Source: Agromyces humatus (lineage in GTDB: Bacteria > Actinomycetota > Actinomycetes > Actinomycetales > Microbacteriaceae). From it: a DNA stretch of 64,000 nucleotides. Below the pieces are notes generated by a model. That model saw nothing but the letters and a program-made list of their open reading frames with translations. It had not been told where the DNA came from and did no database searches. Shown in pieces: positions 1-8,861 of this stretch (positions are counted from its first letter, which is position 1; each line of letters starts with the position of its first letter). The DNA lies in assembly GCF_021228295.1 (NCBI RefSeq), contig NZ_JAJQPD010000004.1:62001-126000 (forward strand), read 5' to 3'. A program made the position numbers and the translations under genes.

Positions 1-1481
1 GCACGGAAGGACAGCTCGTTCTGCTCGGCGAAGCTCGCGAGCGCCGTCTCGGTCGCGGGGCCGATGCCTCGCTTGGGGGTGTTCAGGATGCGTCGCAGCG
101 CGAGCTCGTCGAGCGGGTTCGCGACGGCGATGAGGTAGGCCATCGCGTCTTTGATCTCGGCGCGCTCGTAGAACTTCGTGCCGCCGACCACCCGGTAGGG
201 CAGGGCCGAACGCACGAAGATCTCTTCGAGCGCACGCGTCTGCGCGTTGGTGCGGTAGAACACGGCGATGTCGCGGTAGGCGACACCCGACCGGTGCAGC
301 GACTCGATCTCGTCGGCCACGAACTGCGCCTCGTCGTGCGCGGTGTACCCGGTGTACCCGATGATGGGGTCGCCGTCGCCGTCGGCCGTCCACAGCTTCT
401 TGTCTTTGCGATCGAAGTTGTTCGAGATGACCGCGTTGGCCGCCGACAGGATGTTCTGCGTCGACCGGTAGTTCTGCTCGAGCAGCACGACCTTGGCGCC
501 CGTGAAATCGCGCTCGAACTCGGAGATGTTGCGAATGTCGGCCCCACGGAACGCGTAGATCGACTGGTCGGAGTCGCCGACCACCGTGAGACTCGCACCC
601 GGGATCGCCCCGGCGTCGTCGGCGATGCCCCGCACGAGGATGCCGTGCGCGTCGAGCTCATCGACGATCTCACGCGACACGGGCCGGGTGAACTCGCGGA
701 TGAGCGAGTACTGCGCGTGGTTGGTGTCTTGGTACTCGTCGACCAGGATGTGCCGGAACCGCCGCTGGTAGAGCGCCGCGACCTTCGGGAACGCACGGAA
801 CAGGTACACGGTCTCGGCGATGAGGTCGTCGAAGTCGAGGGCGCTCGCGTCGCGCAGCCGCCGCGTGTACTGCCGGAAGATCTCGAGGAACATGGCCTCT
901 TGCGGGTCGTTCATGTTCGCGTTGCGCGCGTACGTCTCGACATCGGCGAGCTCGTTCTTGAGCTTCGAGATCTTGGCCTGCGCGCTCGCCGGCGTGAACC
1001 CCATGGTGTCGGCGTCGAGCTCTTTGATGATGCGCTTGAGAATCGTGCGCTGGTCGGCGGAGTCGTAGATGGTGAACGTCGAGCGCAGCCCGATGGCCTC
1101 GGCCTCGCGCCGCAGGATGCGCACACATGCGGAGTGGAACGTCGAGATCCACATTCCGGATGCCCCTTCACCGAGCAGCGCTTCGACACGCTCGCGCATT
1201 TCGGCGGCGGCCTTGTTGGTGAAGGTGATGGCGAGGATCTGGCTCGGCCAGGCCTCGCGGCTCTCGATGAGGCTCGCGATGCGGTGCGTGAGCACACGGG
1301 TCTTGCCCGAGCCCGCACCCGCGACGATCAGCAGTGCCGGCCCGCGGTATTCGACCGCCTCGCGCTGCTGCGGATTGAGCCCGTCGGTGAGGCGCGAGCC
1401 GGTGGAATTCGGGGCACCACCGGATGCCGTCGGCGCCTCGCGCCAGCCGGCCGGGTCGTCGGGGTCGAGGATCAGCGTCAT
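1..1481 (-). CDS. pcrA: UvrD/PcrA family ATP-dependent DNA helicase (3' end beyond the window)
   Basis: Superfamily 1A 3'-5' helicase used in nucleotide-excision and recombination repair. The 493 residues present carry the Q-motif region (LNPQQREAV), Walker A (AGAGSGKTRVLTHR), motif Ia (ITFTNKAAAEM), the DEYQDTN Walker B/motif II and motif III (VGDSDQSIYAFRGAD), followed by motif IV (EQNYRST). The C-terminal domain (motifs V-VI) lies past base 1, so the gene is cut by the window edge and not visibly broken. The ATG at 1481 was chosen because it gives a short N-terminus before the Q motif. A TAGACT -10-like box (1491-1496) ends nine bases upstream of it, so the mRNA may have almost no leader. 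Family certain; PcrA versus another UvrD paralogue is less so. Confidence 0.95.
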   Translation of the reverse strand, partial: MTLILDPDDPAGWREAPTASGGAPNSTGSRLTDGLNPQQREAVEYRGPALLIVAGAGSGKTRVLTHRIASLIESREAWPSQILAITFTNKAAAEMRERVEALLGEGASGMWISTFHSACVRILRREAEAIGLRSTFTIYDSADQRTILKRIIKELDADTMGFTPASAQAKISKLKNELADVETYARNANMNDPQEAMFLEIFRQYTRRLRDASALDFDDLIAETVYLFRAFPKVAALYQRRFRHILVDEYQDTNHAQYSLIREFTRPVSREIVDELDAHGILVRGIADDAGAIPGASLTVVGDSDQSIYAFRGADIRNISEFERDFTGAKVVLLEQNYRSTQNILSAANAVISNNFDRKDKKLWTADGDGDPIIGYTGYTAHDEAQFVADEIESLHRSGVAYRDIAVFYRTNAQTRALEEIFVRSALPYRVVGGTKFYERAEIKDAMAYLIAVANPLDELALRRILNTPKRGIGPATETALASFAEQNELSFR

Positions 1482-1518
1482 GTCCCATCAAGTCTAGGCG
1501 CGGCATCCGACACCTGAA

Positions 1519-1557
1519 GCGGGTTGAGGAGCGACGAAGGAGCGTCTCGAAACCCGC
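1519..1557. repeat. REP-like hairpin, variant A
   Basis: Inverted repeat with outer arms GCGGGTT / AACCCGC and inner GAG / CTC, in the 82-base gap between pcrA and the response regulator gene. It shares both outer arms with the three copies at 18822-18930, but its centre (GCGACGAAGGAGC) differs from theirs. It sits downstream of the two-component operon and upstream of pcrA, where a REP element would not disturb a gene. Confidence 0.7.
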
Positions 1558-1564
1558 CCCCGAC

Positions 1565-2254
1565 TTACTGGTCGGCCTCGCCCACACGCACGAGCCCGCT
1601 CTCGTAGGCAAGCACCGCGATCTGCACCCGGTCGCGCAGGCCGAACTTCGTCAGCAACCGCGAGACGTAGGTCTTCACCGTCGCCTCGCTGAGGAACAGC
1701 CGCCCGGCGATGTCGGCGTTCGTCAGGCCTCGCGCCACGAGGCGGGCGACCTCGGCCTCGCGTTCACTGAGCGCGGCGAGCTCGGCGGGCAGCACCGCGT
1801 TCTCGGGTGGTCGGCTGACATATTGGCGCAGCATCCTGCCCAGCACCGCGGGTGCGAGCATCGTCTCGCCCACCGCGACCGCGCGCACCGCCCGCACCAG
1901 CCCATCGGGCGAGACGTCCTTCAGGAGGTAGCCCGAAGCACCGGCGCGGATGACCCCGTAGACGTATTCGTCGAGGTCGAACGTGGTGAGCGCGATGATG
2001 CGAGGGCCGCCGCCCGCGATCGCGAGGATTCGCCGGGTCGCCTCGATGCCGTCGAGGTGGGGCATCCGCACGTCCATCAGCACCACGTCAGGAGCGAGCT
2101 GGGCCACCTGCTCGATCGCCTCGAGTCCATCGGCGGCCTCGCCGACGACCTCGAAGCCGGCCCGCTCGAGGATGAGGCGGAAGCCGGCGCGCACGAGCTC
2201 CTGGTCGTCGACGACGAGCACGCGCAGCGCGACCGGCCGTTCGACGGCGGTCAC
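1565..2254 (-). CDS. NarL/LuxR-type response regulator
   Basis: Two-component response regulator, 229 residues, the usual length for the NarL family. The receiver domain (about 9-125) has the acidic pair VVDDQE, phospho-acceptor Asp61 in LMDVRMP, and the Thr and Lys of the switch region (ALTTFD, YLLKDV). The LuxR-type helix-turn-helix follows (about 160-220: LSEREAEVARLVARGL then SEATVKTYVSRLL). It starts at a GTG overlapping the kinase stop codon by 4 bases (GTGA), so the two are translationally coupled. The target is unknown. No transporter neighbours the pair, so the ABC-export role common for such systems is not supported here. Confidence 0.95.
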   Translation of the reverse strand: MTAVERPVALRVLVVDDQELVRAGFRLILERAGFEVVGEAADGLEAIEQVAQLAPDVVLMDVRMPHLDGIEATRRILAIAGGGPRIIALTTFDLDEYVYGVIRAGASGYLLKDVSPDGLVRAVRAVAVGETMLAPAVLGRMLRQYVSRPPENAVLPAELAALSEREAEVARLVARGLTNADIAGRLFLSEATVKTYVSRLLTKFGLRDRVQIAVLAYESGLVRVGEADQ

Positions 2255-3408
2255 GAGGCGATCCTCGGTAGTACGGCGCGCACGGCGAATCCGTCGGCGA
2301 CCCGCGCAGCCTCGAGCGTTCCCCCGTAGAGTGCGGCGCGCTCGCGCATGCCGATGAGCCCGTGACCGGGGGACCCGGGCGACGAAGCCTGCGCCGCGCC
2401 ATCGTCGACGACGCGGACCTCGACCTGGTGGGGCTCGCAGTTGACCGAGACCTGCACCGCGTCGGCACGCGCGTGCTTGCGCACGTTCGTGAGCGACTCC
2501 TGCACGATGCGGAACACCGCGAGCGAGAGGCCCGCCGGCAGCCGATCGGCGTCGCCTGTCACCTCGGATGTCACCTGCAGGCCGGTCGCGCGCGCAGCCG
2601 CGACCAGGTCGTCGAGTCCGCCGACCCCGGGTTGTGGAACGAGGCCGGCCTCCTCCCCACTGTCGCGGAGCATGTTCACCACCCGACGCACCTCGTCGAG
2701 CGATTCGGCGCCGGTCGCCCGGATCGACTCGAGTGCCCGACGCACGAACGCCGGATCGTCGTCGACCGCCTGGGCCGCGGCCCCCGCCTGCACCACCATG
2801 ACGCTGACCGAGTGCGCCAGCACATCGTGCAATTCACGGGCGATGCGCGCCCGCTCGTCGGTGATCGCGGCGGCGGTGAGCTCGCGACTCGCCGCCTCGA
2901 CCTGACTCGCCCGCAGCGCGGCGGCAACCGCACGATGCTCCGATGCCCGCAGGCCCCACCCGATGGCGAATGCGAGAGCACAGACGGTCCAGTGGAAGAT
3001 GATCTCGGGCGGTGCCTGCAGCGCGGGGATGAAGAGGTCGCCGAAGAGCAGTGTCACGGCTGCGGATGCTGCACCAGTCCAGGCGAGTCTGCGTGAGCCG
3101 TGCCGGGCGAGCGAATAGAGCGCGAGCATGAACGGCACCATCTGCCCGAAGAAGAGCACCTGCATCTCGCCGAGCGTGGTGACCCCGATCACGAGCCACA
3201 CGGCGAAGACGCCGACCGACAGCACCGGGCGCGCGCGGCGCTGCGTGAGCAGGCCGGCCGCGATGACGACCCCCACCGTGCTGACGACCGGTGAGCCCTG
3301 TCCGTTCACCGATTCGAACGGCACCCAGATCTCAGCGACACCGAGCGCCGCGACGGCGAGCGCGAGTAGCGCATCCTGCACCGCGTGGATCACCCGCCTG
3401 CGCTCCAT
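2251..3408 (-). CDS. Sensor histidine kinase of the HisKA_3 (DesK/NarX) type
   Basis: Membrane sensor kinase partner of the adjacent response regulator. Residues 1-155 hold about five hydrophobic segments with very short loops and no extracellular sensor domain, typical of intramembrane-sensing kinases. A helical linker leads to the dimerisation/phosphoacceptor helix (IARELHDVLAHS, His194), then an HATPase_c domain with the N-box (ESLTNVRKHA) and G-box (GHGLIGMRERA). The start is supported by a TAGCCT box 6 nt upstream and the absence of a Shine-Dalgarno sequence (leaderless pattern). Signal unknown. Confidence 0.94.
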   Translation of the reverse strand: MERRRVIHAVQDALLALAVAALGVAEIWVPFESVNGQGSPVVSTVGVVIAAGLLTQRRARPVLSVGVFAVWLVIGVTTLGEMQVLFFGQMVPFMLALYSLARHGSRRLAWTGAASAAVTLLFGDLFIPALQAPPEIIFHWTVCALAFAIGWGLRASEHRAVAAALRASQVEAASRELTAAAITDERARIARELHDVLAHSVSVMVVQAGAAAQAVDDDPAFVRRALESIRATGAESLDEVRRVVNMLRDSGEEAGLVPQPGVGGLDDLVAAARATGLQVTSEVTGDADRLPAGLSLAVFRIVQESLTNVRKHARADAVQVSVNCEPHQVEVRVVDDGAAQASSPGSPGHGLIGMRERAALYGGTLEAARVADGFAVRAVLPRIAS

Positions 3409-3414
3409 GCGATC

Positions 3415-3420
3415 AGGCTA
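3415..3420 (-). promoter_or_regulatory. Leaderless -10 box of the sensor kinase gene
   Basis: TAGCCT on the minus strand, then six bases, then ATG. No Shine-Dalgarno sequence lies between. Matches the TAnnnT-N6-start rule seen at several genes in this window; no convincing -35 box. Confidence 0.55.
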
Positions 3421-3604
3421 GCCGCGCGGAGTGTGGGGCGCGTCATGCTGCAGTCGAGTCTCGCATCCACTGCGGGATGACGCGTATCGCCTCGGGTCGA
3501 CGCCTGCGCGACCGTCGACCGACGCGGCCGACCGCGTGCCGATCGTACGTTCGTGGCGACTCCCGCGGATCGGCCGTGGGGGCACCGCCTCGAAGGAGCC
3601 CGCC

Positions 3605-4300
3605 ATGCACCAGCACCGCCAAGCACGTTTCCACCGACTCACGACGGCGGTCAGCCTCGTGCTCTACGCCGCCCTCGCCGTGGTGTTCGTGTTCACCGCG
3701 CCGGCATCCTCCGACGACACCGTAGCCGACCTCGAGATCATCGCCGCGTCAGGTGCCGGCCCCACGATCTCGGCATACGCGTTCCTCGCCGCCCAGGCCG
3801 CCCTCGTGATCGGGCTCATCGGCGTTGCACACCTTCTGCGCGACCGCACTCCGGTGATCGCGCCGATCGCCGTGGCGATCTCGATACTCGGCGCGTTCGC
3901 GCACGCCGCCGTCGCCGGATTCTCGCTGGTCGAGATCGGTGCCGCCTCGGTCGGGCCGTCGTCGATCGACGGCGCCGCCGCCGCGATCGACGCGACGATC
4001 ACGGGCGTCGCGACGCCCGTCTCACTCGTGGGTCTCGCCGGAACGGTACTCGGCACGATCCTGCTCGCCGTCGCCGTGTTCCGAAGCCGGCTCGGCGCCG
4101 TCTGGGTCGGCATCGTGCTCATCGGCTGGGTCGTCGTCGAGTTCGTGGCCGGATCCCTCGGTATGTGGGCGACGATCATGTCGGGAGTCCTGCTGATGGC
4201 CGGGTTCATCGGGCTCGCGTTCACCGTGTGGCGCAGCCGACTGCGCGACTGGCTCACCGCCCGCGAGGCCGAGGTCGTCTTGGAGCGCGTCACCGCGTGA
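3605..4300 (+). CDS. Multi-pass membrane protein of unknown function
   Basis: Product of 231 residues with about six predicted membrane helices (roughly 12-32, 52-76, 81-106, 132-156, 160-180, 184-206) and a basic, arginine-rich cytoplasmic C-terminus. The ATG at 3605 is chosen because AAGGAG (3593-3598) precedes it at the right distance; the open frame extends further upstream without such a site. I do not recognise the family with confidence; it resembles the DUF4386-like group of small integral membrane proteins. Its 3' end overlaps the end of the convergent phosphodiesterase gene by 11 bases. It is divergent from the two-component operon and is a conceivable target, but nothing in the sequence shows this. 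Confidence 0.8.
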   Translation: MHQHRQARFHRLTTAVSLVLYAALAVVFVFTAPASSDDTVADLEIIAASGAGPTISAYAFLAAQAALVIGLIGVAHLLRDRTPVIAPIAVAISILGAFAHAAVAGFSLVEIGAASVGPSSIDGAAAAIDATITGVATPVSLVGLAGTVLGTILLAVAVFRSRLGAVWVGIVLIGWVVVEFVAGSLGMWATIMSGVLLMAGFIGLAFTVWRSRLRDWLTAREAEVVLERVTA

Positions 4301-5345
4301 CGGCGTCGATGCCGAGGTCGGGGTGGTCGACGAAGATGCCGTCGACGCCGGTCGCCAGCACCTCGGCGAACTCGGCCGCCCAGTCGCCGTAGGCCGCGCG
4401 CACGCTGCCGCGGCGGAACCTCGGCTCGAGGAAGCGGTTCTCGGGGCGCAGCGTCCACGTGTACACCTCGAGGCCGGCCGCGTGCGCGGCGTCGACGAGC
4501 CGTGCCCCGGCGAGGGGCCCGGTCTCGTCGAGGGCCCCGGCAGCGGCATCCGTCACCGCTCGATTCGACGCGGCGACGAGCCGCGCCTTGCCGACGCTCA
4601 CACCGTCGAACCGGCCGGTGAGGCTCGCGAGCCCCACTGCGGTGACGAACGAGTCGTACTTCGGCGCCTGCCGACCCTGTTCGAGCACGAGGTCCCAGGG
4701 CGCACCTCGCCCTTCGATGAGGAAGATCCGCTTGCCCCGGATGCCCCGTGCCCCGAGCCGGTCGAGCAGGGTCGGTTCGAACGCCTCCATGATGAGCCGC
4801 TCGTCGCCCGCGCCCCACCCGCCGGCGTCGAGTTCGGCCGCGAACAGCTCGTCGAGCGGCAGTCCCAGCGCCGCGAAATGCGCGGCGTGCTTGAACTCGG
4901 CGACCATGCGGATGACTCGGCGCTGCTCGTCGGCGGCCGTGTCGATGAGGGCGAACAGCTCTCGTAACCGGATGATCGGGTAGCGCCCGTCGAAGCTCGC
5001 GCTCGCCTGCCTCAGACCGCCGAGCCGCTCACGAGCGCGCAGGGTCGAGAGCTCGGCCCAGGTGAAGTCCTCGGTGAACCACCCGGTGAGGGCGACGCCG
5101 TCGACCTCGCGCGTCGTGCGACGGCCGGCGAATTCGGGCCTCGCTGCGACATCCGTGGTGCCCGAGATCTCGTTCTCGTGACGCAGGACGAGCACACCGT
5201 CGCGCGTCGCGACGATGTCGGGCTCGACCGCATCGGCGCCGAGGGCGAACGCGAGTTCGTAGGCCGAGCGGGTGTGCTCGGGCCGGTAGCCGGATGCCCC
5301 GCGGTGGCCGATGACGAGCGGGGACGCGGCGGTGGCGGGCGGCAT
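4290..5345 (-). CDS. glpQ: Glycerophosphodiester phosphodiesterase
   Basis: Hydrolyses glycerophosphodiesters to glycerol-3-phosphate and an alcohol; TIM-barrel GDPD family, 351 residues. Seen: the N-terminal catalytic motif HRGASGYRPEHT (His14, Arg15, Glu23), the metal-binding pair AVEPDIVATRDG, and LVLRHENE with the second catalytic histidine. The insertion after the first strands and the length are those of GlpQ-type rather than UgpQ-type enzymes. No signal peptide is visible, so the protein looks cytoplasmic, unlike Gram-negative GlpQ. The start at 5345 is supported by a TACGCT box six bases upstream (leaderless pattern). glpD, the next step for glycerol-3-phosphate, is 12 kb away. Confidence 0.92.
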   Translation of the reverse strand: MPPATAASPLVIGHRGASGYRPEHTRSAYELAFALGADAVEPDIVATRDGVLVLRHENEISGTTDVAARPEFAGRRTTREVDGVALTGWFTEDFTWAELSTLRARERLGGLRQASASFDGRYPIIRLRELFALIDTAADEQRRVIRMVAEFKHAAHFAALGLPLDELFAAELDAGGWGAGDERLIMEAFEPTLLDRLGARGIRGKRIFLIEGRGAPWDLVLEQGRQAPKYDSFVTAVGLASLTGRFDGVSVGKARLVAASNRAVTDAAAGALDETGPLAGARLVDAAHAAGLEVYTWTLRPENRFLEPRFRRGSVRAAYGDWAAEFAEVLATGVDGIFVDHPDLGIDAVTR

Positions 5346-5351
5346 TCGCCC

Positions 5352-5357
5352 AGCGTA
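5352..5357 (-). promoter_or_regulatory. Leaderless -10 box of glpQ
   Basis: TACGCT on the minus strand followed by six bases and the ATG at 5345. No ribosome binding site is present. Confidence 0.5.
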
Positions 5358-5502
5358 GCCAGCGGCGGGCAACGAGCATGGGAATCCCACGCAAACTCGC
5401 GGCGTTGTCCCACCTATCGCGGGTAGATTGTTCTCTACGGCACGGATGCCGCATCCGTACGCCGATCCCCCGCACCGACGACAGCCGAAAGCAGAGGAAC
5501 CC

Positions 5503-6318
5503 ATGGCTCTCGACAATCCCGCATTCGCGCGGAATTCCGCCTTCTCGCAGCAGGGAGCCGTGGCCGGAGCGCAAGACATCTCGGCACAGCAGCTGCAGGA
5601 GATGTACAACCAGCCCGCCACGCCGCCCGCCGGCGAGACGATGGCCATCGACACGACCATCCAGAAGTCGGTCGCGGCCTTCGGGCTGCTGCTCGTGGGC
5701 GCGGCCATCGGCTGGGTCACCGCGCCGGCGCTGCCGTTCCTGTGGATCGGCGCCGGCATCGTGGGCTTCGTCCTCGCCCTCGTGAACACATTCAAGAAGC
5801 AGCCGTCACCCGCGCTCGTCCTCGCCTACGCGGGCGTGCAGGGCGTCTTCGTCGGCGGCATCTCGGCGTTCTACGAAGCCATGTTCCCCGGCATCGTCGT
5901 GCAGGCCGTCATCGCGACGCTCGTCGTGGTCGGCGTCACACTCGCGCTCTTCGCCTCGGGCAAGATCCGTGCGTCGAAGAAGGCCACGAAGATCTTCCTG
6001 ATCGCCATGGTCGGCTACCTGGTGTTCTCGCTCGTGAACTTCGGGCTCATGATCTTCGGCGGCACCGACAGCGCCTTCGGCCTTCGCAGCGAACCGAGCT
6101 TCATCTTCGGCATCCCGTGGGGCGTCATCATCGGCATCTTCGTCGTCATCATGGCGGCGTACTCGCTCGTGCTCGACTTCGACTTCATCCAGCAGGGCGT
6201 GCGCAACCGCGCCCCGAAGAAGTACGAGTGGATGGGCGTGTTCGGCATCATGATCACGGTCATCTGGCTCTACCTCGAGATCCTGCGCATGCTCGCGATC
6301 ATGCAGTCGAGCGACTGA
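5503..6318 (+). CDS. Bax inhibitor-1/YccA family membrane protein
   Basis: Member of the BI-1 (TMBIM) family, 271 residues. About 60 soluble residues at the N-terminus precede seven closely spaced hydrophobic helices, and the C-terminal part has the family's acidic half-helix context (SLVLDFDFIQQG). Bacterial members are linked to membrane or calcium homeostasis and FtsH-dependent turnover, but the exact role is unknown. The ATG at 5503 follows a GAGGA site (5494-5498) at a good distance. A strong hairpin at 6362-6389 ends the transcript. Confidence 0.9.
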   Translation: MALDNPAFARNSAFSQQGAVAGAQDISAQQLQEMYNQPATPPAGETMAIDTTIQKSVAAFGLLLVGAAIGWVTAPALPFLWIGAGIVGFVLALVNTFKKQPSPALVLAYAGVQGVFVGGISAFYEAMFPGIVVQAVIATLVVVGVTLALFASGKIRASKKATKIFLIAMVGYLVFSLVNFGLMIFGGTDSAFGLRSEPSFIFGIPWGVIIGIFVVIMAAYSLVLDFDFIQQGVRNRAPKKYEWMGVFGIMITVIWLYLEILRMLAIMQSSD

Positions 6319-6328
6319 CCTCGACGCT

Positions 6329-6361
6329 GGTCGAGTAGGCGCGCAGCGCCGTATCGAGACC
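6329..6361. repeat. REP-like hairpin, variant B
   Basis: 33-bp copy of the dispersed hairpin, with left arm GGTCGAGTAGGCGC, loop GCA and right arm GCGCCGTATCGAGACC. Compared with the 18.8-kb copies, the outer T:A pair is C:G and a second G/C position is T/A, so both arms changed together. It lies between the YccA-family gene and its terminator. Confidence 0.75.
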
Positions 6362-6389
6362 CGAACGGCCGCCCTCGGGCGGCCGTTCG
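6362..6389 (+). terminator. Terminator after the YccA-family gene
   Basis: Perfect 12-bp stem (CGAACGGCCGCC / GGCGGCCGTTCG) with a CTCG tetraloop, followed by TCGTTTCC. Probably terminates the membrane protein gene ending at 6318. Confidence 0.8.
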
Positions 6390-6658
6390 TCGTTTCCGGG
6401 CGCGGATGTCCCTCCGCCACGCGGCTACTGCAGGAACTTCTCCGAAACACGCCGGCCCGACCCCGCGACCGACGCGGCGTGTCGTCCGATTGTTCCTGCA
6501 GTCGTCACGAGCCGACCCGGATGGGCTCCTCGGCGACCGAGCATTCAGAGGCAGTCTTTCCAAATCCGCCCCGACTGTGATGAGATTCTCGAGGCATCCC
6601 GCGGCGTTGCGCACGTCGGTAGCCCCCTACGCCGACCCGAACCCGCCCGGAGACCCGC
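6390..6658. other. Non-coding gap with a long interrupted inverted repeat
   Basis: No convincing gene. It contains a 74-bp inverted repeat at 6428-6501: perfect 10-bp outer arms (CTGCAGGAAC / GTTCCTGCAG), a symmetrical 9+9 unpaired stretch, then perfect 8-bp inner arms (ACACGCCG / CGGCGTGT) around a 20-base centre. The rest is the presumed promoter and leader of the cell-wall-binding gene, ending in GGAG six bases before the TTG at 6659. Confidence 0.6.
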
Positions 6659-8814
6659 TTGCCCCCGTACGACCCGTCGTCCCGCCTACCCGTCCGATCC
6701 ATGCCGCGTCTGCTCCGGATGCTCTCAGCGGCGTTCATCGTCGGCTCGATTGTGTTCGCCACCTCCGTGCCGGGTTCTGCTTCGGCGACCGTGGGCATCG
6801 AGCCGGCCGATGTACAGCTCGAGTCGGATCCGTCTCCACGCGGCGAGCCCGTGCCGAACTCAGCCCTGCCGCAGACCGCCACGCCGACCCCGGCGCCGAG
6901 CCCTGAGCCCGAGCCGCCCTCGGACTCCGTTCCCTCACCCGCAGAAGCCGCGGACACGCTCGGCGCAACGGCTACCGGGACGGCATCGATCTCGGGCCGT
7001 GTGACCCTCGATGATGGGCGTCCGCTGGCGAACGGCGTCGTTGCGGCGACCCTGAAGGGTGCCGAAGCCCCCGCCAGCCAGACGGCGACCCGTGAGGATG
7101 GTACGTACCGCCTCGAGGGGTTGCCCGCGGGGGCCTACACACTCCATTTCTGGCCGAACCCCCACGATCCCGCGTACGAAGGCTTCCTCGGCGAGTACTG
7201 GAACAACGCCCACCAGGAGAGCGACCGGGCCTACTTCGCCGTCGCGTCCGGCCAGACGGTGACGGGCAGGAACGCCCAGCTCTCGAAAGGCGCCACCATC
7301 TCGGGCAGGGTGACCCTCGAGGACGGAGCCCGGCGAGCGGCGCCTCGGTTTCCGCGAGCACCGCGGGACTGGGATTCAACGTCTCGACTTCCCCGAACGG
7401 CGACTACCGTCTCATCGGCCTCCCCCCGGGCAGTTATCAACTGAGCTACAGCAACGGAGGGGACTACGTCCATGAGTACTGGGGCGATACCCCGTTCCTG
7501 AACGAAGCCGTGCCGATCGAGGTCACCTTCGGGCAGGTCGTCGGCGGGAGGAACGTCGCCCTGCAGAAGGGCGGGTCGATCTCTGGCGTCGTCACCTCGT
7601 ACGACGGGATCCCGCTGAGCAACGTCAGCGTTCATTTGGGAACCGGCGCGTACCACGATCCGAGGGGCTATACCCTGCAGGCGGCCTGGGCCGGGGCGAT
7701 CACCGATGCCGAGGGCCGGTACACGGCCCGGGGACTGGCCACGGCGAACTGGTCCGTCTCGTTCCAACCACGTGAAGAGAGCCCCTATCGGGCGGAATCG
7801 TGGAGCGACAAGGAGACCTTCTGGTCGGCGGACGGGATCCAGGTCGTCGGCGAACGCAGGGTCACCGGGAGAAATGCCCAGCTCACGCTGGAGAATCTCA
7901 ATGCCCCATGGGGTTCGGTCAGCCGCATCTCGGGCGCTGACCGCTATTCGACGGCGGTCGCCATCTCGAAGGCGCAGTTCTCGGCGGGCGTGCCGGTCGC
8001 ATACGTCGCAAGCGGAAGGAACTTTCCCGATGCGCTCGCCGCAGGGCCCGTCGCGACCATGAGCGGAGGCCCGGTGCTCCTGACGGAGCCTTCGCGGCTT
8101 CCATCGACCGTTCGAGCAGAGCTGGTCCGTCTTCGCCCCGCGCGGATCGTCGTGCTCGGCGGCACAGGCACGGTGGGCGCCGAAGTCGCACGAGAGCTCG
8201 CCGCCCTGACGTCCGGCGAGGTGAAACGACTCGCCGGCAGCGACCGCTACCTGACCTCGGTCGCGATCTCGAAGTCGCAATACGTCCCCGGCGTGCCGAC
8301 CGTCTACCTCGCGAGCGGTACCGGTTTCCCCGACGCGTTGGCCGGCGCTCCCGCAGCCGGGGTCGCGGGTGGACCGATCCTCCTTTCGGGCAGGGATTTC
8401 CTCCCGAAGGCCGTCCTGGACGAGATGAAGCGCCTGCGACCCGAGCGGGTCGTGATTCTGGGCGGGGACGGCGCGGTCAGTTGGGCCGTCGAGACGAAAC
8501 TGCGCACGCACTTCGACCGTGTCTACCGGGAGTCCGGCGCCGACCGATTCACGACGGCGGTCGCGGTATCCGATGAGTTGCTCCCCGGCATCGCGGTCGC
8601 CTACATCGCGAACGGCAGCTCCTACCCGGATGCACTCGCTGCTGCGCCGTCGGCCGGGCTCCGCAGCGGGCCAATCCTCCTCACTTCACGCGATCGACTG
8701 CCGGATTCCGTGATCGCCGAATTGAAGCGTCTGCGCCCTCAGCACGTCGTCGTGCTCGGCGGAACGGGCGCCGTCAGCAGCGCAGTCGAGCGTCAACTCG
8801 ACGGCCTCGGCTGA
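6659..8814 (+). pseudogene. Secreted cell wall-binding repeat protein, interrupted by a frameshift
   Basis: One gene in two frames. Frame 1 (6659 to a stop at 7444) encodes a signal peptide (about 15-40), a Pro/Glu-rich spacer and two carboxypeptidase-regulatory-like beta-sandwich repeats (TISGRVTLEDG). At 7325-7328 the frame is lost after GAGGAC. One extra base there would restore SGASVSASTAG and run on through DYRLIGLPPGSYQL into the downstream frame that ends at 8814. After the shift, frame 1 yields a 38-residue arginine-rich tail unlike the family. The TTG start is preceded by GGAG at six bases and matches the neighbouring paralogue. Either a real pseudogene, a phase-variable gene, or a single-base sequencing error. 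Confidence 0.75.
7510..8814 (+). CDS. C-terminal part of the frameshifted protein: cell wall-binding repeats
   Basis: Intact 3' portion of the gene described for 6659-8814, as an automated caller would see it from the GTG at 7510. It holds the last carboxypeptidase-regulatory-like repeat and then three cell wall-binding repeat 2 units (PF04122-type) of about 95 residues, each with DRYxTAVAIS, an ASGxxFPDALA core and a closing RLRPxxIVVLGGTG. These units attach Gram-positive proteins to the wall non-covalently. No signal peptide is in this fragment, so if translated alone it would stay in the cytoplasm. No Shine-Dalgarno site precedes the GTG, so independent translation is doubtful. Confidence 0.6.
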   Translation: MPIEVTFGQVVGGRNVALQKGGSISGVVTSYDGIPLSNVSVHLGTGAYHDPRGYTLQAAWAGAITDAEGRYTARGLATANWSVSFQPREESPYRAESWSDKETFWSADGIQVVGERRVTGRNAQLTLENLNAPWGSVSRISGADRYSTAVAISKAQFSAGVPVAYVASGRNFPDALAAGPVATMSGGPVLLTEPSRLPSTVRAELVRLRPARIVVLGGTGTVGAEVARELAALTSGEVKRLAGSDRYLTSVAISKSQYVPGVPTVYLASGTGFPDALAGAPAAGVAGGPILLSGRDFLPKAVLDEMKRLRPERVVILGGDGAVSWAVETKLRTHFDRVYRESGADRFTTAVAVSDELLPGIAVAYIANGSSYPDALAAAPSAGLRSGPILLTSRDRLPDSVIAELKRLRPQHVVVLGGTGAVSSAVERQLDGLG

Positions 8815-8861
8815 GCACCCGACCCGATCGCCCCGACTCACATCTCGAACGGAGACGAATC

